A program made the translations under genes and the position numbers. Positions 8,856 through 17,227 of a stretch of DNA of 30,373 nt are shown piece by piece. The DNA lies in contig DATIXQ010000068.1 of assembly GCA_035518375.1 (NCBI GenBank), positions 1 to 30,373 of the forward strand. The letters run 5' to 3'. The DNA is from DATJLY01 sp035518375. Lineage in GTDB: Bacteria; Pseudomonadota; Alphaproteobacteria; ATCC43930; CGMCC-115725. Under the pieces are notes generated by a model. That model did not search any database, was not told the DNA's origin, and saw nothing but the letters and a program-made list of their open reading frames with translations. Position 1 is the first letter of the stretch. The number at the start of each line of letters is the position of its first letter.

Positions 8856-10307
8856 CTACCAGGAGACCGAGATGTATTGCGTCTCCAGGAACTCAAGCAT
8901 GCCTTCGTGTGCGCCTTCGCGGCCGAGGCCCGATTGCTTGGCACCCCCGAAGGGCGCCGCGGGATCGGACACGACGCCGCGGTTCAAGCCCACCATGCCT
9001 GACTCGAGCCGTTCGGACACGCGCAAGCCGCGCGCGAGGTCGCGCGTGTAGAGATAAGCGACGAGCCCGTATTCGGTGGCGTTGGCCTTGGCGATTGCTT
9101 CGTCCTCGGTGCGGAAGGTTTGCACCGGAGCAACGGGGCCGAAGATCTCCTCACCGAGACAGCGCGCGCCATCGGGCACGTTCACAAGCACGGTCGGCGG
9201 ATAGTAGAAGCCCTTGCCCGCCGGCTGCTTGCCGCCGCAAAGGGCGCGCGCGCCGCGCTCGATCGCGTCGGAAACGAGGCTCGAAACCTTGTCGCGCGTG
9301 TCGGCATTGACCAAGGGCCCGACTGCGACGCCGTCCTCGAGCCCGTTGCCGACCTTGAGCGCCGTCATCTTCGCGGCGAACTTCTCGACGAAGGCGTCGT
9401 GCACCTTCTCGTGCACGAGGAAGCGGTTGGCCGAGGTGCAGGCCTCGCCCATGTTGCGCATCTTGGCGATCATCGCGCCCTCGACGGCGGCGTCGAGATC
9501 GGCATCCTCGAACACGAGGAAGGGCGCGTTGCCGCCCAATTCCATCGCCGGCCGCACGACATTGTCGGCCGCCTCGTGCAGGAGGCGCCGGCCCACTTCG
9601 GTCGAGCCGGTGAAGGAGACGACGCGCACGCGCGGATCGTGGAGCATCGTGCGCACCACGGCGCCCGACTTGCGCGACGGCAGGATGTTGACGACGCCCG
9701 GCGGCACTCCCGCTTCTTCCAAGAGCTGCGCGACCGCGAGCATCGTGAGCGGCGTCTCCGAGGCGGGCTACAGCACCATGGTGCAGCCGGCCGCCAAGGC
9801 CGGCGCGATCTTGCGCGTGCCCATCGCAGCCGGGAAGTTCCACGGCGTCACCATGACGGCAACGCCCGCGGGCTTATGCTGTACCAGGATGCGCGCGCCC
9901 GTCGCCGGCGCCCGCGACACCTCGCCGATGTTGCGCGGTGCCTCTTCCGCATACCAGCGGAAGAACTCGGCGGCATAGGCCGATTCCGCGCGCGAATCGA
10001 GCAGCGCCTTGCCGTTCTCGCGCGTCATGAGGCGAGCGAAATATTCCTTCTTCGCGGTGAAGAGATCGAACGCCTTGCGCAAGACCTCGCCGCGCTCGCG
10101 CGGGCTTTTCGCGGCCCAGCCGTCGAACGCCTTGGCCGCGGCATCGACGGCGGCGAGCGCGTCCTCGGTCGTGCCGTCGGCGACGCTTGCGATCACTTCC
10201 TCGCTCGCGGGATCGTAGACATCGAAGCGGCCGCCGTCGGAGGCGGGTCGGAACTTGCCGCCGATATAGAGGTCGGTCGGCGCGTCGATCGCGGGCTCGT
10301 TCCTCAT
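8856..10307 (-). pseudogene. Succinate-semialdehyde-type aldehyde dehydrogenase interrupted by an in-frame amber codon
   Basis: Read through, the frame from ATG 10307 to TAG 8856 gives a normal-length NAD(P)-aldehyde dehydrogenase (482 sense codons) most like GabD-type succinate-semialdehyde dehydrogenases. Present are the PWNFP segment, FTGSTEVG (232-239), ELGGN with Glu256 and GEACTSANRF with the catalytic Cys290. Codon 180 is TAG (9770-9768) exactly where the family has the lysine of the KPA(S/E)xTP motif, which binds the cofactor ribose. AAG to TAG is one base change, and the frame is unchanged on both sides. It may be a recent nonsense mutation, a sequencing error or, less likely, read-through. 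The 3' part could restart at ATG 9743 but would lack half of the cofactor domain. Ribosome site GAGGG lies four bases before the start. Confidence 0.9.
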
Positions 10308-10314
10308 AGGACCC

Positions 10315-11295
10315 TCATGCTTTGAGGCTGCGGCGGATGGTGTCGACGATGCGCGGCACGGTCGGCAGCGCCATGTCTTCGAGACTGTCGGCGGCGGGGA
10401 GCGGGATGTGCGGCGTGGTGATGCGCACGATCGGCCCGTCGAGATCCCAGAACGCCTCATCGGCAGCGATCGAAGCGATCTCGGCGCCCCAGCCGCAAAG
10501 GCGCGGGTTCTCCTCGATGGTGAAGAGCCGGCCGGTGCGGGCGAGCGAGCCAAGGATGGTCTTGGTGTCGAGCGGCACGAGCGAGCGGACATCGACCACT
10601 TCGGCCTCGATGCCATCCTCGCGCGCCAGGATCTCCGCCGCCTCGAGCGCACGCGGCACCATGAGCGCGAGCGCCAGAATGGTCGCGTCCTTGCCGGGGC
10701 GCGCGATCCGCGCCGTGCCGAGGCGGTCCAGGATCTCGCCGTCCGGCACCTCGCCCTTCATGGCGTAGAGCGACTTGTGCTCGAAGAAGATCACGGGATC
10801 GGGATCGCGCACCGACGCGGCGAGAAGCCCGATCACGTCGCGCGGCGTCGACGGCGCCACGACCTTGAGGCCCGGGATCATCATCGCCCAGTTCTCCACC
10901 GACTGGCTGTGCTGGGCGCCGAAGCGCGAGCCGGCGCCGTTCCCGGTGCGCACGACGAGCGGGCATTTTACCTGCCCGTTCGACATGTAGCGCGATTTCG
11001 GGAACTCGTTGGCGATGTAGTCGAAGCAGACGGCAAGGAAGTCCGAAAACATGATCTCGGCGATGGGTTTCAGACCCGTCATCGCCGCGCCCATGGCGGC
11101 GCCGAGAATCGCCTGCTCTGAGATCGGCGTGTCGCGTACGCGCCGCGGCCCGAATTTTTCCAGAAGCCCGACCGTCGCCTTGAAGACGCCGCCCGCGGCG
11201 GCCACGTCCTCGCCCAGGAACACGACGTCGGGATCGCGCTCCATCTCCTGCGCGATGCCGCGCGCGACGGCATCGCGATAGGTCAGTTCCGCCAC
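10315..11295 (-). CDS. 2-oxoacid/acetoin dehydrogenase E1 component, beta subunit
   Basis: The 326-residue transketolase-type beta subunit pairs with E1-alpha to decarboxylate a 2-oxoacid (or cleave acetoin) with thiamine diphosphate. The family pattern is clear: TYRDAVARGIAQEMERDP, FLGEDVAAAGGVFKAT, DTPISEQAI, the FDYIANEFPK segment and the C-terminal half ending with TPHIPLP. The start is GTG 11295 (V-A-E-L-T-Y-R), inside the 3' end of E1-alpha. GGAGG lies six bases before it, giving a 13-base overlap. The longer upstream frame is only the shadow of E1-alpha. Seven bases separate its stop from the aldehyde dehydrogenase start. Confidence 0.95.
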   Translation of the reverse strand: MAELTYRDAVARGIAQEMERDPDVVFLGEDVAAAGGVFKATVGLLEKFGPRRVRDTPISEQAILGAAMGAAMTGLKPIAEIMFSDFLAVCFDYIANEFPKSRYMSNGQVKCPLVVRTGNGAGSRFGAQHSQSVENWAMMIPGLKVVAPSTPRDVIGLLAASVRDPDPVIFFEHKSLYAMKGEVPDGEILDRLGTARIARPGKDATILALALMVPRALEAAEILAREDGIEAEVVDVRSLVPLDTKTILGSLARTGRLFTIEENPRLCGWGAEIASIAADEAFWDLDGPIVRITTPHIPLPAADSLEDMALPTVPRIVDTIRRSLKA

Positions 11296-12308
11296 GCCCA
11301 GCCTCCATCGGCATAGACGTCGGTCGTGAGAATGTCGGGCGAGGGCGGGCCCGCGGCCTTGCACGCCTCGGTCGCGGCATCGACCTTGCGCTTCGAGTCC
11401 TGTTCGATCGCGCCGACCGCCGCCTCGGATATCCCGAAATCGAGGAGCCGGCGCCGGTATGTCACGACCGGGTCGCGCTTCATCCAGTCCTCGAGCTCGC
11501 CCGGCGGGCGGTACTTCGCGGGATCGGCGCGCGAATGACCGCTGTGGCGATAGGTCATGCACTCGATGATCGACGGGCCTTTCCCCGCGCGCGCCCGCGC
11601 GTAAGCCGCGCGTGCGGTGCGGAAAACGGCGTCGGCGTCGTTGCCGTCAATGACGATGCGCTCGAGCCCATAGGAGCCCGCGCGGTCGGCAGCGGGATGC
11701 TCGACCGCGGTCACGCTGCCGATCGGCGTATATTCCATGTAGAGGTTGTTCTCGCACACGAACACGACCGGCAGCTTCCACGTCGCGGCCAGGTTCAGGG
11801 CCTCGTGGAAGGCGCCGATATTGGTCGTGCCGTCGCCGAAGAAGCAGACGGACACGTCCTTCGCGCCCTGATACTGCGCGCGCCACGCGGCGCCGCACGC
11901 GATCGGCAGATGCGCGCCGACGATGGCATAAGAGCCCATGACGCCGTGCTCGACCGAGGTGAGGTGCATCGAGCCGCCCTTGCCGCGCATCAAGCCATTG
12001 TCGCGCTGCATCAGCTCGCCCAGCACCTGCTCCATCGGCACGCCGCGCGCCAAGGTGTGCGCATGGCCGCGATAGGTGCAGAAGCTCAGATCGCCCGGCT
12101 CCATCGCGGTCGCGAAGCCGGCAGCGACCGCCTCCTGTCCAAGCGACAGGTGGCTCGTGCCCTTCACCAGATTTTGCAGAAAGAGCTCGTAGGCGCGCTG
12201 CTCGCAGTCGCGGATCTCGACCTGGAGGCGGTAAAGCTGAAGGCGGGTCGCCTCGCCGATATCGTCGTTCTGGCGATCGACCGGTTTGAGCTGCGGCCGG
12301 TTCTTCAC
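11283..12308 (-). CDS. 2-oxoacid/acetoin dehydrogenase E1 component, alpha subunit
   Basis: The 341-residue thiamine-diphosphate-binding alpha subunit shows CTYRGHAHTLARG, GKGGSMH, the cofactor motif starting GDGTTN (158) and ending ENN (186-188), and the regulatory-loop-like YRHSGHSRADPAKYR. The GKGGSMH and VGAHLPIACGAA segments recall acetoin dehydrogenase AcoA and the two-gene PDH E1 enzymes; the substrate cannot be fixed. I prefer the GTG start at 12308 because GGGAGG lies eight bases upstream, whereas the ATG at 12356 would add an arginine-rich leader unlike the family. It is the first gene of a six-gene operon reaching 4136. Confidence 0.95.
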   Translation of the reverse strand: MKNRPQLKPVDRQNDDIGEATRLQLYRLQVEIRDCEQRAYELFLQNLVKGTSHLSLGQEAVAAGFATAMEPGDLSFCTYRGHAHTLARGVPMEQVLGELMQRDNGLMRGKGGSMHLTSVEHGVMGSYAIVGAHLPIACGAAWRAQYQGAKDVSVCFFGDGTTNIGAFHEALNLAATWKLPVVFVCENNLYMEYTPIGSVTAVEHPAADRAGSYGLERIVIDGNDADAVFRTARAAYARARAGKGPSIIECMTYRHSGHSRADPAKYRPPGELEDWMKRDPVVTYRRRLLDFGISEAAVGAIEQDSKRKVDAATEACKAAGPPSPDILTTDVYADGGWAWRN

Positions 12309-12334
12309 GTGCCTCGCCTCCCTTGCCCTTCGCC

Positions 12335-12363
12335 GATTGTTGCTGCGGGCGGACACAAGTCAA
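12335..12363 (-). promoter_or_regulatory. Candidate promoter of the dehydrogenase operon
   Basis: On the minus strand, TTGACT (12363-12358), a 17-base spacer and ACAATC (12340-12335) lie 27 bases upstream of the E1-alpha start codon. The -35 element is strong and the -10 fair. The predicted leader is about 20 bases and holds the GGGAGG ribosome site. Confidence 0.45.
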
Positions 12364-12433
12364 TGCGCTCTCCAAACCCACTTCCCCAACGGCGCCGGGG
12401 GCGGCAAGGTGGGAGAAATCCGAGGGGGCGCCC

Positions 12434-13459
12434 ATGCTCGAGACGACCGTCGCCGGCAGCCTGCCGAAACCATCCTGGCTCGCCACGCCCAAGATGCTGT
12501 GGGCACCGTGGCGCCAAGAGGGCGAGGCGCTGGCCGAGGCGAAGCGCGATGCCACCATCCTCGCCGTCAAGGAGCAGGAGGAGTGCGGCATCGACATCGT
12601 CAGCGACGGCGAGATGGCGCGGCAGCATTTCGTGCACGGGTTTTTGGAAAATGTCGCGGGGATCGATTTTCAGAAACGCGTGAAGATGGGAATCCGCAAC
12701 GACCGTTATGTGGCGGAGTGTCCAACCGTAACCGGGCCGCTTTCGCGCAAGGGGCCGGTCCACGCGACCGAGGCGCGCATCGCGCGGGAGCATACGACGC
12801 ACAAGCTCAAATTCACGCTGCCGGGACCAATGACGATCGTCGATACGATCGCCGACGAGCATTACGGCGATCGCGTGAAGCTTGCCATGGCGTTCGCCGG
12901 GCTTCTCAACGAGGAAGCGCGCGAGCTTGCGTCGATCGGCGTCGACGTGATCCAGTTCGACGAGCCCGCCTTCAACGTCTATCTCGACGCGGTGGCGGCA
13001 TGGGGCGTGCCGGCGCTCCACCGCGCGATCGAAGGGCTCTCGTGCAAGACCTCGGTCCATATCTGCTACGGCTACGGCATCAAGCCCAACATCGAGTGGA
13101 AAGCGACGCTTGGCGGCGAATGGCGGCAGTACGAGACGATCTTCCCTGCGCTCGCCGAGAGCCGCCTCGACAAGGTCTCGCTCGAATGCGCGAACTCGCG
13201 CGTGCCAATCGAGCTGCTCGCCCTTCTCGGTAAGAAGACGGTCGAGCTTGGCGCTATCGATGTTGCGACCGACCGCGTCGAAACGGCCGAGGGGGTTGCG
13301 GCCACCATCCGCAGCGCCTTCCGGTACGTCCCTCCGGAGCGAATCGAGCCCTCGACGAATTGCGGCATGGCGCCTCTCGACCGCGCGCTTGCGCGCGCGA
13401 AGCTCAAGGCGCTCGCCGCCGGGACGATGCTGGTGCGGCGCGAGCTCGGCGCGGCCTAA
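12434..13459 (+). CDS. Short (core) MetE-type methionine synthase, MesD-like
   Basis: The 341-residue protein is a single C-terminal-type MetE barrel without the N-terminal folate-binding half of MetE. Zinc ligands fit His209 and Cys211 (HICYGYG), Glu251 (SLECAN) and Cys310 (STNCGMAP); QFDEPAFN (174-181) is the homocysteine-site motif. The N-terminus (AGSLPKPSWLA, then LWAPW) strongly recalls the MesD family, described as a folate-independent methionine synthase needing oxygen and the partner MesX (DUF1852). No MesX is visible next to it. The start is ATG 12434 behind GAGGGGG. The downstream nucleotidyltransferase follows directly (TAAATG). The methyl donor is not known. Confidence 0.85.
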   Translation: MLETTVAGSLPKPSWLATPKMLWAPWRQEGEALAEAKRDATILAVKEQEECGIDIVSDGEMARQHFVHGFLENVAGIDFQKRVKMGIRNDRYVAECPTVTGPLSRKGPVHATEARIAREHTTHKLKFTLPGPMTIVDTIADEHYGDRVKLAMAFAGLLNEEARELASIGVDVIQFDEPAFNVYLDAVAAWGVPALHRAIEGLSCKTSVHICYGYGIKPNIEWKATLGGEWRQYETIFPALAESRLDKVSLECANSRVPIELLALLGKKTVELGAIDVATDRVETAEGVAATIRSAFRYVPPERIEPSTNCGMAPLDRALARAKLKALAAGTMLVRRELGAA

Positions 13460-14191
13460 ATGACATACGAGGCGCCGGGCTATCGCGACGCCGCGGCGGC
13501 GTTCGCGGGGCGCATGGCGGCGGCATGGGGCGAGATGCTCGGCGCGCGGCTTCTTGGCGTCTATCTCATCGGTAGCCTCGCGCACGGCGGGTTCAGCGCG
13601 CGCTACAGCGACATCGACGTGGGCGTCACCACCGAGGACGGGGTGCGGCCTGACGAACTCGAGGCGATGCGCGCCCGCGCCGCCGCGGATTCACGCGAGC
13701 TTGCGGCGAAGCTCTCGATCTTCTGGAGCGATCGCAGCTTCGCCATGGGCCGCTTTCCGCCGCTCGACCGCGTCGATTACGTCGATCACGCCGTCCCGCT
13801 CGTCGAGCGTGAGCGCATCCGCCCGCCGCGGCCGACGCGCGACGAGATCCGGACATACCTGCGCGGGCAACCATTCGAGGCGTGGACCGAGCAGGTGCGG
13901 CGCTTTTCCGCGGCGAGCGCGCTCCAGCCGGCCGAGCACAAGCCCTATGTACGCTGCCTCCTCTATCCGGCTCGGCTGCTCTACAGCTTCGCCACGGGCG
14001 CCATGGCATCGAACGACGAGGCGGCCGCATTCCTCGCGTGGCGGCGCATCCCAGGACTCGATTTCGGGCTCGTCGAGCGTGCTCTCAAATGCCGCCAGGC
14101 GGGCCGCGATCCCGACTTTCTCTTCCCCGAGCGCGCGATGCTCGGGCGCCAGCACGCGGCGTGCACTGCCGCCATCGGAGTTACGGCATGA
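13460..14191 (+). CDS. AadA/KanNT-like nucleotidyltransferase-domain protein
   Basis: The 243-residue protein has the polymerase-beta-type nucleotidyltransferase signature: Gly38-Ser39, then Asp51-x-Asp53 (GSLAHGGFSARYSDIDVGV), which holds the two catalytic metal ions. A helical C-terminal half with a basic face (PYVRCLLYPARLLYSF) resembles streptomycin/spectinomycin adenylyltransferases. Overall likeness to the resistance enzymes is modest, so the substrate could be a different small molecule; I would not call it a resistance gene. It starts on the last A of the methionine synthase TAA and overlaps the next gene by ATGA, so the three genes are very likely one operon. Confidence 0.78.
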   Translation: MTYEAPGYRDAAAAFAGRMAAAWGEMLGARLLGVYLIGSLAHGGFSARYSDIDVGVTTEDGVRPDELEAMRARAAADSRELAAKLSIFWSDRSFAMGRFPPLDRVDYVDHAVPLVERERIRPPRPTRDEIRTYLRGQPFEAWTEQVRRFSAASALQPAEHKPYVRCLLYPARLLYSFATGAMASNDEAAAFLAWRRIPGLDFGLVERALKCRQAGRDPDFLFPERAMLGRQHAACTAAIGVTA

Positions 14192-14817
14192 AGCTCTATG
14201 ACTATGCCGGTGCGCCAAGCCCGCGCCGCGTGCGCATCTTCCTTGCCGAGAAGGGCATCAGCGTGCCAATGGTGCAGGTCGATCTCAGGACGGGCGAGCA
14301 GTTCGGCGCTGCCTTCCGAGCCATCAATCCCGATTGCACCGTGCCGGTACTCGAGCTCGATGACGGCCGCCGCCTCACCGACGCCATCGGCATCTGCCGC
14401 TATTTCGAGATGGCGCAGAAGGGCCCGCTGCTCATGGGACGCGATCCGGCCGAGGCCGGCATCGTCGAACAGTGGCAGCGCTGGGCCGAGCGCGACGGTT
14501 TCTATGCGGTGATGGAGGCATTCCGCAACGCGACACCGGGCCTCAAAAACCATGCACTGCCGGGCCCCGACGAGTACGAGCAGATCCCGGCCTTGGCCGA
14601 GCGCGGCCGCACGCGCGTCGCGCGGTTCTTCGAACGCCTCGACGCGCGGCTCGGCGAGAACGAGTTCGTAGCCGGGCCGGCCTTTACGATTGCCGACATC
14701 ACGGCATTCCTCTCCGTCGACTTTGCCGGCTGGGCCAAGCTCAAGCCGCCGGAGACTCTTCGGCACTTGAAGCGCTGGCACGACGCGGTCTCCGCCCGGC
14801 CGAGCACCAAGGCGTAA
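14188..14817 (+). CDS. Glutathione S-transferase
   Basis: The 209-residue protein has a thioredoxin-fold N-terminal domain (1-80) with the Ser11 region (AGAPSPRRVRIFLAEKG), the cis-proline motif CTVPVLEL and the glutathione gamma-Glu contact near DAIGICRYFE. An all-helical C-terminal domain with the N-capping motif FTIADI follows. This fits the bacterial beta/theta-like classes, which conjugate or dehalogenate electrophiles or bind thiols. It is the last gene of the methionine synthase-nucleotidyltransferase operon, with an ATGA overlap. A convergent flavoprotein gene ends only six bases beyond its stop. Confidence 0.9.
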   Translation: MKLYDYAGAPSPRRVRIFLAEKGISVPMVQVDLRTGEQFGAAFRAINPDCTVPVLELDDGRRLTDAIGICRYFEMAQKGPLLMGRDPAEAGIVEQWQRWAERDGFYAVMEAFRNATPGLKNHALPGPDEYEQIPALAERGRTRVARFFERLDARLGENEFVAGPAFTIADITAFLSVDFAGWAKLKPPETLRHLKRWHDAVSARPSTKA

Positions 14818-14823
14818 GCGCGG

Positions 14824-16215
14824 TCAGAGCGACCCGGCGATGTGCTCGGCGGCCAAAAGGCCAAGCACGAAGGCCTTGCACAGTCCGCCGACATAGCCGG
14901 CGCGCGGGCCGCCCTCGAGATGCGCAACCGGCGTACCGACCGCGTAAAGACCGGCGAAAGGCGCGCCGTCCGGCCGTACCGCCCGCGCGAAGGCGTCAAT
15001 CTCGATCCCGCCCATGGTGCCGGTGACGCCGGTGCAGAGGGGCGCCGCGTGATAGGGCGGGCGCGCGAAGGGCCACGGCTTCGTGCGGCACGACGTACGC
15101 GGGACGTCGGGCGCAGCGCCGGCGACGAAATCGTTGTGACGGCGCACCGTCTCGACAAACCCTTCCGCGGGTAGCCCGCATTTCTGCGCGAGCGACGGGA
15201 GGTCGGGCGCGCTCACGAGCGCGCCGCCGGCTTCGAGAAGGGTGCCGTTGCAGCCGACGGGCCCGGCATGGCCGGGCTCGCCCTGCCACATCGCCTCATC
15301 GAAGATAATGAAGGACGACAGCGGGTCGGGAAGCTGGGCGATCGCATTCGCAAGCGGGACGCCACCCAAACCCTCGTCGGCGAAACGCCGTCCATCAGGG
15401 CCGACGACGATTGCGGCTTCGGCGAGCGCGTCGAAATGCGGATAAGGCCAGAGGCCCGCGTTCGTCATCGCATCGCGGTGATGGACATGGCCATAGAACT
15501 TGCCGAAGCCGCCGATCGCGGCACCCGCTGCCTCGGCCATCAGGATGCCGTCGCCCCCGGCGCCGGGGCCGACGCGCGCGAGGATGCGCTCAGGCCGCGG
15601 CGTGATCCAGCGCCGCACGAGTTCGGAATTGGCGGCGAAGCCGCCATCGGCGATGACGACGGCACGGGCACGTAGCTCCCGCCCGTTCGCCACGACGCCG
15701 ACGCAGGCGCCGTGCTCGACGAGAAGTGTCTCGACGCGCGTGCCGCGCAGTACCTCGCCGCCGCGCGCAACGAGGTTTGCTTCGAGCCGCCGCATCAAGA
15801 GGTCGGCGCCGCGGCCCTCCCAATCGAGGCCGGCGCCGAAGGTACGGCGCGGCACCATGACGTGGGCGCTGCGATCGACCGCGCCAAGCGCGGCGAAGGG
15901 CGGCGTGTCGAAGCGGGCGCCCTCGCCCACAAGCCAGTCATGCGCGCGCTTCGCATTCTCGGCAATGGCGGCGGCAAGCGCGGGCCGCGCGCTTCCATCC
16001 GTCCCCTCGAGGATCGCGGCGCGGAGACGCTCGGGCTCGTTCACGAGCGAAATGCCCATAACGCCGAAGACGCCGGTCGAGTAGCGCGAGCTGCACGGAT
16101 AGAGCTGCTCCGGCCGCGTCTCCAGCACCGCGGCCCGCAGGCCCAGCTCCGCCGCGCGGCATGCCGTCACGAGCCCGGAGAAGCCGCCGCCCACCGTGAC
16201 GAGGTCGAACGGCAT
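14824..16215 (-). CDS. FAD-dependent oxidoreductase, fumarate reductase/ketosteroid dehydrogenase class
   Basis: The 463-residue flavoprotein is of the FAD_binding_2 family, which includes fumarate reductase flavoproteins, 3-ketosteroid-1-dehydrogenase and tricarballylate dehydrogenase TcuA. The dinucleotide motif is GGGFSG (9-14); RAVVIADGGFAAN and the C-terminal TGTMGGIEID and GLYAVG segments are family features. No haem-binding CxxCH motif, signal peptide or iron-sulfur partner is seen, so it is a soluble enzyme using an unknown acceptor. It is the last gene of a minus-strand operon, seven bases after the binding protein, and its ribosome site is weak. The substrate is unknown; an unsaturated or saturated carboxylic acid would suit the context (inference). 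Confidence 0.88.
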   Translation of the reverse strand: MPFDLVTVGGGFSGLVTACRAAELGLRAAVLETRPEQLYPCSSRYSTGVFGVMGISLVNEPERLRAAILEGTDGSARPALAAAIAENAKRAHDWLVGEGARFDTPPFAALGAVDRSAHVMVPRRTFGAGLDWEGRGADLLMRRLEANLVARGGEVLRGTRVETLLVEHGACVGVVANGRELRARAVVIADGGFAANSELVRRWITPRPERILARVGPGAGGDGILMAEAAGAAIGGFGKFYGHVHHRDAMTNAGLWPYPHFDALAEAAIVVGPDGRRFADEGLGGVPLANAIAQLPDPLSSFIIFDEAMWQGEPGHAGPVGCNGTLLEAGGALVSAPDLPSLAQKCGLPAEGFVETVRRHNDFVAGAAPDVPRTSCRTKPWPFARPPYHAAPLCTGVTGTMGGIEIDAFARAVRPDGAPFAGLYAVGTPVAHLEGGPRAGYVGGLCKAFVLGLLAAEHIAGSL

Positions 16216-16222
16216 GGGCGCT

Positions 16223-17191
16223 TTAGGGGCCGACGTGCGAGATGCCCGGCAGCAGCAGTTTTTCCATCGGCACCTTGCCCTCGGTGTCGCCGATCGCCGT
16301 CATCTCGTCCATCAGCGCCTCGACGCGCTTCTTCGAGATCACGTCGGAGGGCGCGAAGAAGCCGATCTTGCGCAGGTAGTCGTAGCTTTTGGCGACGTCG
16401 TCGCGGTTTGCCGTCTTCATCTCGGCGGCGAGGAGCTCGATCGCCGCCTCGCGGTTGGCGTCATTGTTGAACCAGAGGAAGCTTTTGTTGAGCGCGGTCA
16501 TGAAGTGCTTGACCGTGTCGGGATGCTTCTCGGCATAGGCAACAGACACGTCGGTTGCGCCGAACGGCAAATCCTTGGTCAAGTCGATCAGCATGCCGAT
16601 GTTGCGGAAGCCCGCTTCCTCGGCGAAGAAATTGACGGGCGGCGCGAGCATGGTCACGTCGGCCGAGCCCGATTTGAGCGCGGCAAAGCGCCCGGCCGTG
16701 TTGCCGATGATCGTGATGTCGATGTCCTTGTCGGTGAGACCCGCGGCCTTCAGCATGCGCTCGAGATAGACGCGGTTGATGTCGACAAGGCCGCCGATCA
16801 CCACCGTGTGCCCCTTCATGTCCTTCAACGACTTGATGTCGGACTTGGCGAGAATCTCATAGGGCGAGACCGCGCCCGTGATGCGCAGGATCGCGACGCG
16901 CGCGCCGCGCGCGTCGGCGTGGATGGGCTCGACCGCGCCAATATCAATCACGTCGAGCGACCCTGCCGCGAGCTGCTGAACGAGGCCGGGCGCGGTCGGC
17001 ACGTAGATGACATCGAGAGTGACACCCGCGTCGGCGAAGAAGCCCTTGCGGATGCCGATGTAGTAAGGCCACTCGACCGCGTTGGCGGCCCCGATCAATC
17101 CCGTCTCGATCGTATCGGCGGCCCTCGCGGCCGGCATTGCCTGAACGAGGGCGCCGCACAAGGCGGCACCGAGAAGGCGCATCGCACGCAT
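16223..17191 (-). CDS. NMT1/SsuA-like ABC transporter periplasmic binding protein
   Basis: The 322-residue protein begins with a signal peptide (basic MRAMR, hydrophobic core, cleavage near AARA/AD at about residue 24). A periplasmic binding protein type II fold follows, like those binding taurine, sulfonates, nitrate, pyrimidine precursors or aromatic acids (WPYYIGIRKGFFADAGV, then LAAGSLDVIDIG). GGAGGAG lies about eight bases before the start. No permease or ATPase gene is in the window, so it must use a transporter encoded elsewhere or act as a sensor. It lies between the decarboxylase-like gene (36 bases upstream) and the flavoprotein gene in one operon. Confidence 0.9.
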   Translation of the reverse strand: MRAMRLLGAALCGALVQAMPAARAADTIETGLIGAANAVEWPYYIGIRKGFFADAGVTLDVIYVPTAPGLVQQLAAGSLDVIDIGAVEPIHADARGARVAILRITGAVSPYEILAKSDIKSLKDMKGHTVVIGGLVDINRVYLERMLKAAGLTDKDIDITIIGNTAGRFAALKSGSADVTMLAPPVNFFAEEAGFRNIGMLIDLTKDLPFGATDVSVAYAEKHPDTVKHFMTALNKSFLWFNNDANREAAIELLAAEMKTANRDDVAKSYDYLRKIGFFAPSDVISKKRVEALMDEMTAIGDTEGKVPMEKLLLPGISHVGP

Positions 17192-17227
17192 ATTGGTTGT
17201 CTCCTCCCGAATATCTCGGGCCGCATA

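Noticed and set aside
9744..9767. Frameshift in the aldehyde dehydrogenase
   Set aside because: Both halves lie in the same frame and align through the KPASETP position. Only a substitution to TAG is needed.
12364..12433. SAM-type riboswitch before the methionine synthase
   Set aside because: The short leader has GC-rich pieces but I could not recognise any known SAM or SAH riboswitch core.
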